Below are positions 1 through 6,700 of a DNA stretch of 7,171 bases, one piece after another. Position 1 is the stretch's first letter, and every line of letters begins with the position of its first letter. Under the pieces are notes generated by a model that did not search any database, had not been told where the DNA came from, and saw only the letters and a program-made list of their open reading frames with translations. The DNA lies in the NCBI GenBank assembly GCA_902803345.1, contig CADCPV010000021.1, positions 1-7,171 on the forward strand, in the 5' to 3' direction. This DNA comes from an uncultured Eubacteriales bacterium (GTDB lineage Bacteria > Bacillota_A > Clostridia > Lachnospirales > Lachnospiraceae). The position numbers and the translations under genes were made by a program.

Positions 1-83
1 CAGATATGGCGGAATTGGCATACGCGCATGATTCAGGTTCATGTCCATGTACTTGGGTGTGGGTTCAAGTCCCACTATCTGCA
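1..83 (+). tRNA. tRNA-Leu, anticodon CAG (first base outside window)
   Basis: This is a type II (long variable arm) tRNA that decodes the leucine codon CUG. The acceptor strand CAGATA at 1-6 pairs with TATCTG at 76-81; C82 would pair with a G just before the window, so only base 1 is missing. The anticodon stem CATGA (27-31) pairs perfectly with TCATG (39-43) around the loop TTCAGGT, which places the anticodon CAG at 34-36 after the invariant T33. The variable arm (about 44-58) has a short CCA/TGG stem at 45-47 and 54-56. The T arm GTGGG/CCCAC (59-63 and 71-75) encloses TTCAAGT. The discriminator is A83, as expected for tRNA-Leu. CCA is not encoded, so it must be added by the CCA-adding enzyme. 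CTG is a common leucine codon in the genes downstream. Confidence 0.95.
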
Positions 84-90
84 GAATGAC

Positions 91-121
91 AGCCGAAGGA
101 ATCCGTTCCTTCGGCTCTTTT
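91..121 (+). terminator. Intrinsic terminator after tRNA-Leu
   Basis: An 11-bp perfect inverted repeat (91-101 with 106-116) encloses the four-base loop TCCG and is followed by CTTTT (117-121). This is the form of a Rho-independent terminator and should end the tRNA transcript 8 bases past the tRNA 3' end. The T run is short (four), so termination may be incomplete. It lies directly before the ribosome binding site of the SEDS gene, which raises the question of how that gene is transcribed. Confidence 0.85.
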
Positions 122-126
122 AATGC

Positions 127-135
127 AGGAAAGGG
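127..135 (+). promoter_or_regulatory. Ribosome binding site that fixes the SEDS gene start
   Basis: The purine-rich AGGAAAGGG lies 10 bases before the ATG at 146 and is the only plausible Shine-Dalgarno site here. It argues for the 146 start over in-frame ATGs at 41, 47 and 86, of which 41 and 47 lie inside the tRNA gene and 86 lies in the spacer just before the terminator. Confidence 0.7.
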
Positions 136-145
136 TAAAGCTTTA

Positions 146-1426
146 ATGCCGAAAAACAAAGAAAAAAAAGCATATAAAGACCGTTTTCTGCTGCACATGC
201 CTTTCAACCTGAACCTGATTCTGTGTACGGTCTTTCTCAACATTTTCGGAATCATCATGATCTACAGCGCGAGCTATTACTATGCAGTGAGCGCCTATCA
301 TTATTCACCGACACACTTTTTCAAGAATCAGCTGATCTGGGTGCTGGCCGGTATCGTTGTCATGCTGCTTGTTTCCTACCTGCGGCCGCGGCTGTACAGC
401 TATTTCTTTGTTTTATCCCTTCTGGGAGCGGCTTTCTTCCTGGTGGCGGTTCGGATTCCTGGCCTCGGACACAGTTCGCACGGCGCGTACCGCTGGATCA
501 AGATCGGCGGCATGACGCTCCAGGTCGCAGAACCGATCAAGATTCTGATGATCATTTTCCTCGCCTGTGCACTGACGAGACTGGATATCACAAAAAGACG
601 GTCCAGGGTGTTTATCTACGGAATGACCGGCCTGATTTCGGTCGGGCTCGTGATTCTCAGCAATAACGCCAGTACCGGCATCATCGTTTTAGCGATTATG
701 TACTTCATGGTGATGCTGAATTATCCGCGCCAGAAATGGTTTCTTCTTACGATTCTTCTGGGCTTTGTCCTCCTGATTGCCGGACTGATTCTGATTGACC
801 GTATTCCTTACGTGGAAACCGAGAATTTCCGTATCACGCGTATCCGTGCCTGGCTGCACCCAACTGACCCGGAATTCTCCGACGAGCAGGCCTATCAGGC
901 AACGCAGGCGCTGTATGCAATCGCTTCCGGCGGATTTTTCGGGAAAGGCATCGGGAAGAGCATTCTGAAATACACGCTTCCCGAGCCGCATAATGATTAT
1001 ATTCTGGCAATTGTTTTTGAAGAACTGGGTGTCTTCGGCGCTGCGATCCTGACCTATCTTTTTGTTTATCTTCTGTACCGGATCCTTTTGGTGTACCGTG
1101 ACTGCAGGAACCGCTTCAACCGCCAGCTTGTGCTCGGGATATTCCTGCATATCGCCGTTCAGGTGCTTCTGAATTACGCGGTAACGCTCGGCATTTTCCC
1201 GACAATGGGCGTGACACTTCCCTTTATCAGTGCCGGCGGTTCTGCCGCCTTCCTGACACTTGTTGAAATCGGAATTGTGCTTGCCGTCCACCGGCAGAAT
1301 GAGGAAGAACGGCTGTACCGGGAGGCACAGGCCGACCAGGAGGAGGAACATCCGGAACTGAAACTTCTGAAGAGGGATCCGGCTCAGAGGAGACGTGTAA
1401 GAAGACAGCGCGCAGGCAGCACGTAA
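146..1426 (+). CDS. ftsW: SEDS-family peptidoglycan glycosyltransferase, FtsW-like
   Basis: This is a 426-residue polytopic membrane protein of the FtsW/RodA/SpoVE (SEDS) family. The family polymerises lipid II into glycan strands, with a class B penicillin-binding protein as partner. About ten hydrophobic segments are visible, starting near residues 22, 63, 85, 131, 155, 176, 198, 285, 328 and 367. Family motifs seen are MIYSAS at the end of segment 1, AYRWIKIGG (114-122), a QVAE motif where QPSE is usual, AYQATQALYAIASGG, PEPHNDYI with the presumed catalytic Asp284, and PTMGVTLPFISAGGS. The last motif resembles FtsW more than RodA, so division rather than elongation is favoured but not proven. 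The C-terminal tail (about 384-426) is cytoplasmic and ends in an Arg-rich stretch. No partner transpeptidase gene is in the window. The start at 146 is chosen because it has a Shine-Dalgarno site and precedes the natural N-terminus of the family; longer readings run back into the terminator and tRNA. It is probably the first gene of the operon. Confidence 0.9.
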   Translation: MPKNKEKKAYKDRFLLHMPFNLNLILCTVFLNIFGIIMIYSASYYYAVSAYHYSPTHFFKNQLIWVLAGIVVMLLVSYLRPRLYSYFFVLSLLGAAFFLVAVRIPGLGHSSHGAYRWIKIGGMTLQVAEPIKILMIIFLACALTRLDITKRRSRVFIYGMTGLISVGLVILSNNASTGIIVLAIMYFMVMLNYPRQKWFLLTILLGFVLLIAGLILIDRIPYVETENFRITRIRAWLHPTDPEFSDEQAYQATQALYAIASGGFFGKGIGKSILKYTLPEPHNDYILAIVFEELGVFGAAILTYLFVYLLYRILLVYRDCRNRFNRQLVLGIFLHIAVQVLLNYAVTLGIFPTMGVTLPFISAGGSAAFLTLVEIGIVLAVHRQNEEERLYREAQADQEEEHPELKLLKRDPAQRRRVRRQRAGST

Positions 1427-1431
1427 AGGAG
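1425..1431 (+). promoter_or_regulatory. Ribosome binding site of the sigma-like gene
   Basis: AAAGGAG overlaps the stop codon of the SEDS gene and sits 7 bases before the ATG at 1439. The strength and spacing are near ideal, which shows that the odd downstream gene is actively translated rather than a relic. Confidence 0.8.
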
Positions 1432-1438
1432 ATTTCTG

Positions 1439-1948
1439 ATGGCTGATAAAAGCAAAGAACTGTATCTTTTGGAATATGCGCGGATCAGTCCCTGCACCGC
1501 GGAAGAAAACCGGGAACTGATGAAAAAGAAGCTTTCCGACAGTCAGGCGATGAACCGGCTTGTCGAAGGCAATATGTTCCGGGTCAATGAAGCCGCGTCA
1601 GTCCTTGCAAAATCCGGATCGCTTTTTATGGACCTCGTACAGGAAGGGAGCCTCGCGCTGTTCCTGATGCTGAGTGAGGCGGAAGAATATACGGAAGAGT
1701 TTGAACAGCAGCTGGATCAGGGAATTCTGGATGCGATGAAGGAATTCTTAGATGCGGAAGAAGACAGCAGGAAAGCCGGCCAGGAGCTTTCGGACAAGCT
1801 GAACCTGATGGATAAGGCCTGTGTACTCCTTGCGGAAAAGCACGGGCGGGAAGCGACGGCAGAGGAAGTTGCGGAAGCCTTGGAAATGGAAGTCGACGAA
1901 GTGCGCTATCTGATGCGGATTGCGCTGAATGCGATTAAGAAAGAATAA
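1439..1948 (+). CDS. Sigma-70-like protein lacking promoter-reading residues and region 4
   Basis: This 169-residue protein is not recognised as a named gene. Its first part (YLLEYARISPCTAEENREL, 9-27) resembles sigma region 1.2. Residues 45-69 follow region 2.1-2.2 without gaps and include DLVQEG (65-70), the motif that binds the beta-prime clamp helices. The segment 88-150 follows regions 2.3 to 3.0, ending in GREATAEEVAEALEM (136-150), which is typical of sigma region 3. By this alignment, made from memory of E. coli sigma-70, the melting aromatics Tyr430, Trp433 and Trp434 are Gln91, Gln94 and Gly95. The -10 reader Gln437 is Asp98, and several basic residues are acidic. Residues 80-109 hold 13 acidic side chains and one Lys. 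There is no region 4, so it cannot read a -35 element. It is soluble and has no signal peptide. It lies 12 bases after the SEDS gene and 15 before plsX, so it is co-transcribed with them. I infer an RNA polymerase-binding regulator; the sequence does not prove it. It could also be a protein that merely keeps the sigma fold. Confidence 0.8.
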   Translation: MADKSKELYLLEYARISPCTAEENRELMKKKLSDSQAMNRLVEGNMFRVNEAASVLAKSGSLFMDLVQEGSLALFLMLSEAEEYTEEFEQQLDQGILDAMKEFLDAEEDSRKAGQELSDKLNLMDKACVLLAEKHGREATAEEVAEALEMEVDEVRYLMRIALNAIKKE

Positions 1949-1950
1949 CA

Positions 1951-1956
1951 GGGAAG
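1951..1956 (+). promoter_or_regulatory. Ribosome binding site of plsX
   Basis: GGGAAG lies 7 bases before the ATG at 1964, in the 15-base gap after the sigma-like gene. It is weaker than the sites before the sigma-like gene and rnc. The ATG it serves begins the canonical PlsX N-terminus, so the start is secure. Confidence 0.6.
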
Positions 1957-1963
1957 TGGAAGA

Positions 1964-3010
1964 ATGATCAGAATTGCTGTTGATGCGATGGGCGGTGATT
2001 TTGCGCCGGAATCCAATGTGCTCGGCGCCGCCTCGGCGCTTCGGGAAAAGAAGGATATCGAACTGATTCTCGTTGGCCGGGAAGAACAGGTAAAAGCCAT
2101 TCTTTCCGGTCAGGATTATGATGAGAGCCGGCTTCGGATTGTTCATACGGAAGAAGTAATCGGAACCGATGAGGAACCGGCGGTCGCAATCAAGCGGAAG
2201 AAGGATTCCTCGCTGGTCGTCGGGATGAAAATGCTCCGGGCAGGTGAGGCGGATGCCTTTGTATCCGCAGGTTCTACCGGCGCGATCCTGATCAGCGGAC
2301 AGGTTGTCGCAGGGCGGATCAAAGGCGTGAAGCGCGCCCCGCTGGCCGTTATCATACCGACGATCGCCGGAAAAGCGCTTCTGATTGACGGCGGCGCCAA
2401 TGTGGACTGCCGGCCCGAAAGCCTGCTGCAGTTTGCAATCATGGGTTCTCTGTATGCGGAGCATGCGATGAAGATCGAGAATCCGCGTGTCGGCCTCATA
2501 AACATCGGCACAGAGGAAGATAAGGGCAATATCCTGGTTCGGGAGGCTTTCCCGCTGCTTCGGGATTGTCAGGAGATCAACTTTATCGGAAACGTCGAGG
2601 CACGGGACGTCGCAAGCCGCGGCGCGGATGTTTTTGTCTGCGAAGCCTTTGCCGGAAACATCGTGCTCAAGATGCTGGAGGGTGTTTCCCTGTCGCTTTT
2701 CAAAAAGATTAAGGAAGTCGCGATGACTGATCTTCGGTCCAAAGCCGGCGCGGCGCTTCTGAAGCCGTATATAAAGTCGATGAAGGCGGAATTTGACGCT
2801 TCCGAATACGGCGGCGCACCGATGCTCGGCCTGAACGGTCTGGTTGTCAAAGCGCACGGAAACTCCAAAGAGCGGCAGATCAAAACGGCTATCCTGCAGT
2901 GTGTCGGATTCTATGAAAACGACCTCAAGGATAAAATCACGGCAGCAATCCGGGCACAGAAAGAGAGCAGCAAAGACGACGGGACGGACAGCGAAGGAGC
3001 CGATTCATGA
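1964..3010 (+). CDS. plsX: Phosphate acyltransferase PlsX
   Basis: PlsX converts acyl-ACP and phosphate to acyl-phosphate, the acyl donor used by PlsY in the first step of phospholipid synthesis; it is a soluble enzyme that associates with the membrane. The 348-residue length fits the family. Conserved blocks appear in order: IAVDAMGGDFAP at the N-terminus (4-15), FVSAGSTGA (99-107), the KRAPLAV stretch (123-129), LIDGGANVDCRPE (140-152), VGLINIGTEEDKGN (176-189), NFIGNVEARDV (206-216), CEAFAGNIVLKMLEG (226-240), and YGGAPMLGLNG near 282-292 followed by KAHGNS (296-301). The last 20 or so residues are polar and acidic and are probably a disordered tail. The end overlaps the rnc start by four bases (ATGA), so translation of the two is probably coupled. 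In many Bacillota acpP or fab genes follow plsX; here rnc follows directly. Confidence 0.97.
   Translation: MIRIAVDAMGGDFAPESNVLGAASALREKKDIELILVGREEQVKAILSGQDYDESRLRIVHTEEVIGTDEEPAVAIKRKKDSSLVVGMKMLRAGEADAFVSAGSTGAILISGQVVAGRIKGVKRAPLAVIIPTIAGKALLIDGGANVDCRPESLLQFAIMGSLYAEHAMKIENPRVGLINIGTEEDKGNILVREAFPLLRDCQEINFIGNVEARDVASRGADVFVCEAFAGNIVLKMLEGVSLSLFKKIKEVAMTDLRSKAGAALLKPYIKSMKAEFDASEYGGAPMLGLNGLVVKAHGNSKERQIKTAILQCVGFYENDLKDKITAAIRAQKESSKDDGTDSEGADS
2994..2999 (+). promoter_or_regulatory. Ribosome binding site of rnc inside plsX
   Basis: AAGGAG lies in the last codons of plsX, 7 bases before the rnc ATG at 3007. Together with the ATGA overlap it supports coupled translation and confirms the rnc start. 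Confidence 0.8.
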
Positions 3011-3702
3011 CGGACTCTCTGAAATTAGAAGAACAGATCGGTTATCATTTTCGGAACCGGGAGCTTCTTCTGCGCGCCCTGACTCACAGCTCCTTTATCA
3101 ACGAACATCCGGAGCTTCGGAAAGAAGACTGCAACGAGCGGCTGGAATTTCTGGGCGATGCGATCCTCGAGATGTTCTGTTCGGACTTTCTGTACCGCGA
3201 ATATCCGGACCGTATGGAGGGAGATCTCTCCAGAATGCGCGTGACGCTGGTCTGTGAAATGGCGCTTGCGGATGTTGCCCGAACGATCGATCTCGGCAGC
3301 TTTATTCGTATGGGCCGCGGAATGGAGAAAGGCGGCGGAAGAAATTCGGATGCCGTGATTTCGGACGCGCTGGAAGCGCTGATTGCCGCGCTGTATCTGG
3401 ACGGCGGACTTCAGGAGGCGCAGAAGTTCATCCTGGAACGGGTCCTGTCGGACAATGAAAACCGCCGGCTTTTCTATGACGCGAAAACAGTCCTGCAGGA
3501 AATGGCGCAGGAACGGGGCAGGGCGGTGCACTACCGGGATCTTCCGTATGAGGGCCCGGAGCATGACCGGATTTTCCGCTCAGAGGTCCTTCTTGGGGAA
3601 GAGGTTTTTGCCGAAGGATCGGGTCATTCCAAAAAGAAAGCAGAGCAGAATGCGGCCTATGCCGCGATTTCAGCCATAAGGGAACAGAAAAAATGTATCT
3701 GA
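3007..3702 (+). CDS. rnc: Ribonuclease III
   Basis: This is a double-strand-specific endoribonuclease that processes rRNA precursors and cuts structured mRNAs and antisense duplexes; it acts as a homodimer in the cytoplasm. The 231 residues match the usual bacterial length. The catalytic domain (about 1-150) carries the signature NERLEFLGDA (43-52), with Glu44, Glu47 and Asp51 at metal- or catalysis-related positions. EGDLSRMR (71-78) follows, then SDALEALIAALYLDGG (119-134) with Asp120 and Glu123, the expected second catalytic pair. The C-terminal double-stranded RNA-binding domain (about 158-226) starts at DAKTVLQE and ends in the GSGHSKKKAEQNAA block (204-217), whose lysines contact RNA. 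All key residues are present, so the enzyme should be active. It overlaps plsX by 4 bases and smc by 10, and the rnc-smc order is the one found in many Bacillota. Confidence 0.97.
   Translation: MTDSLKLEEQIGYHFRNRELLLRALTHSSFINEHPELRKEDCNERLEFLGDAILEMFCSDFLYREYPDRMEGDLSRMRVTLVCEMALADVARTIDLGSFIRMGRGMEKGGGRNSDAVISDALEALIAALYLDGGLQEAQKFILERVLSDNENRRLFYDAKTVLQEMAQERGRAVHYRDLPYEGPEHDRIFRSEVLLGEEVFAEGSGHSKKKAEQNAAYAAISAIREQKKCI
3678..3683 (+). promoter_or_regulatory. Ribosome binding site of smc inside rnc
   Basis: AAGGGA lies 9 bases before the ATG at 3693, within the final codons of rnc. The start gives the canonical SMC N-terminus MYLKSIEVQGFKSF, so the 10-base overlap with rnc is real. Confidence 0.7.
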
Positions 3703-6700
3703 AAAGCATTGAAGTCCAGGGCTTCAAATCTTTTGCAAATAAAATACGGCTGGATTTCCACGACGGAATTACGGGCATTGTCGGACCGAACGGTTCCGGC
3801 AAGAGCAATATTTCCGATGCGGTCCGCTGGGTATTCGGCGAACAGAGCGCAAAGCAGCTCCGCGGATCATCCATGCAGGACGTCATTTTCGCCGGAACCC
3901 AGCTCAGAAAGCCGCAGAGCTACGCCTCGGTGTCGATTACGCTCGACAACAAAGACCGCGCACTGAATGTGGACTACGACGATGTAACGGTTACGCGCCG
4001 CGTCTATCGTTCCGGAGAGAGCGAATACATCCTGAATGGCAGCCAGTGCCGGCTCCGGGATATCCAGGAGCTTTTCTACGATACCGGTATCGGGAAGGAC
4101 GGCTATTCGATTATCGGCCAGGGCCAGATCGACAAGATTCTGTCCGGAAAAGCCGAAGACCGCCGGGAGCTTTTTGATGAAGCGGCCGGGATTGTCAAGT
4201 TCAAGAAACGGAAAGCAGTAGCACAGAAAAAGCTGGAATCCGAACGCGCCAGCATGCTGCGGCTGACGGATATCATGAGCGAGCTCGAGCGCCAGGTCGG
4301 ACCGCTCGCGCGTCAGAGCGAAACCGCTCAGCAGTACCTGAAACTGCGGGATGAGCTCCGGAAATACGAACTGAACGCCTTCATTCTTGACAGTGCGCTC
4401 TATACGGCGGAACTTGCGAAGATCTCCGAAAACCTGCAGAATATTGCGGCTGAACTGCAGGAAAAGAGTGAAAAGGAAGCTGAACTTCGGGAACAGTATA
4501 CGGCGCTTTCGGAGGAGCTTCGGACGCTTTCGGAAAATGCCGAAAAGCTTCACGCCGAAATGCTTGAGTCCGGATCCGCAAAGTCGGATCTGGAAGGGCA
4601 GATCACGAGGCTTCAGGCGGCGATTGAAACCGAGAAAAACAATCAGGAACATTCGACGAGAAGGACGCAGGAAATCGCGGAAGAGATTGAACAGCGCAGG
4701 AAACAGATTGAGAATTCTGCAGGGGAAAAGAACCGCCTTTCGTCTTCCCTTTATGATCTTGAGAACAGCCTCGCAGTAAAACGGCTGGAGATTACGGAAG
4801 CTGAGACCAAGGCCGCTGCCTACCGGGATCTCATGGAAGACGAGCAGGGCAAATTTATCGGCCTTCTGAATGAAAAAACCGAGATCTCGGCTAAAATCGA
4901 AGGCCTCAGTACCCTGATTACCGAAAATGAACGCCGCATGCAGGAACTCTCGGAAGAACTCGAATCGGTATCGGAACGGGCTGCCGAAGTCATCAAAGAG
5001 ACCGATGAGAAGGAAAAAGAACTTCAGGCTTTAGATCAGGAAAGCGCCGATAAGAAGAATGAACTTCTGGATGTGCAGAGCCGTGTCTCCGATGCAGAGG
5101 ATGACTATCGGAAAGCCCAGCGGGACCAGAACCTTGTACAGGAGAAGCTGCAGCTTCAGCGGAGCCGCCATGAGGCGCTCCAGAACCTTGCCGAACGCTA
5201 CGAGGGCTACAATAATGCGGTCCGGCGGCTGATGGACCAGAAAAAATCCGTACCGGGCATGATCGGCGTCGTTGCGGACCTGTTCCGCGTAGAGCCGAAA
5301 TACGAAACAGCGATTGAAACTGCGCTCGGCGGCGCTGTTCAGAACATTGTCATGACGACCGAGGAAGAGGCGAAGAAGGCTGTCAGCTGGCTTCGGGAAA
5401 ACAAAGCCGGCCGTGCAACCTTCCTGCCGCTGAATGCGATTACGCCCCGCGGAAACGAGCAGGAGCGGAAAGTTGTCGGCGAGAAGGGCGTCGTTGATAC
5501 GGCGGACCGGCTTGTCAGCTGCGACCCGAAATACCAGAAGGTTGTGAACTTCCTTCTGGGACGCTATGTCGTCGCGGAAAACATTGACGATGCTCTGAAA
5601 CTGGCGAAGAAATACCGCTACAGCCTGCGGATTGTAACGCTGCAGGGCGATCTTCTGTCGGTCGGCGGTGCGATCACGGGCGGCGCCTTTAAGAATTCTT
5701 CCAACCTCCTTGGACGGAACCAGGAACTTGAAACGCTCGAAAAGCAGCTTTCGGAAAGCCGGAAAGCGGTGGATGAAGCCGCAAGGGATGTGCTCCGGAA
5801 ACGCCAGGTACTCCAAAGTGAGGAGCTGGAATTGGAGGACATCCAGAATGAGCTGCATGAGCTGGAGGTTTCGTCCGCATCCCTTCACGCAGGCCTGGAC
5901 AGCCGCCGGAGGGAACTCTCGATGCTGGCTCTTGAAAAGAAGGAGCTGCAGACCAAAATAAAGGAAACGGAAGATACGCTGAAAAAGGCTTCGGTCGAGA
6001 AAACGGCGATCGAAGAAGCCGCGAAAAAGATCGAAGACCTCGGATCGGCGAGTACGGACAGTACATCCGAAACCCGGGAGCTTTTGGCGGAAGTAACGGA
6101 AGCGCTCGAGAAATCCAGAACCGCAGCCGAGGAACTGAATCTCAAGATCTCCGAAATCAACCAGCGGGAAATGTTCCTTGATGAAACGGTTCAGCGCCTG
6201 GATACAGAGATCAAAAAGCTCCGTGAGGACCAGACAAGACTCCGTGAAGAGGGATCCGAATCAGATGAGCGGATTGCAGAATACGATGCGGAGATTCAGA
6301 AGATCCGAAGCGAGATGGAATCAGCTGCTTCCGGTATCACGGAGCTGGAGGAAAACTACCGGAAACTTTCCGGAGAGCGTGATGAGCGCCAGAAACAGCA
6401 GCAGGAATACTTTGACAGGCGCGATGCCCTGTCGGATGAAATCACGGTTCTCACGAAGGAACAGCTTCGTCTGGAATCCTCTCAGGAGAAAATCGAAGAA
6501 AAATTAGACGCCGAGACGGAGCATCTGTGGACTGAATACGAAATCAGCCCTTCGGAAGCCCAGGCCTACCGCGACGATACCCTGACAAGTGTCAGCTCCG
6601 TAAGGCGGAGAGCCGGCGAACTTCGTTCCGCGATCCGAGGACTCGGAAACATCAACGTCAATGCAATCGAGCAGTACAAGGAGGTTTCAGGCCGCTACGA

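Noticed and set aside
53..81. Possible promoter (TTGGGT, 17 bases, TATCTG) inside the tRNA gene
   Set aside because: The -10 match is only three of six and both elements are explained by conserved tRNA structure. It would also start upstream of the terminator.
119..124. TTTAAT as a -10 element before the SEDS gene
   Set aside because: There is no -35 element at the right distance, the start would fall at or after the Shine-Dalgarno site, and the T residues belong to the terminator.
41..145. N-terminal extension of the SEDS gene from the ATG at 41
   Set aside because: The ATG lies inside the tRNA gene and the reading passes through the terminator hairpin. The extra 35 residues do not resemble the family, and a proper ribosome binding site precedes the ATG at 146.
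1439..1948. Sigma-like gene as a decaying pseudogene
   Set aside because: The frame is intact, the ribosome binding site is strong, the fold-defining residues persist over the full length, and the operon spacing is tight. The losses are confined to DNA-reading positions and region 4.
1748..2857. 369-codon open frame on the minus strand opposite the sigma-like gene and plsX
   Set aside because: It lies opposite two well-supported genes, its product resembles no family I know, and it has no recognisable start context. Long antisense frames are common in coding DNA of this composition.
5031..5888. 285-codon minus-strand open frame opposite smc
   Set aside because: It is a mirror of the SMC arm and hinge coding sequence, with no recognisable motifs. 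The same holds for the minus-strand frames at 689-1351, 3025-3564 and 3867-4652.
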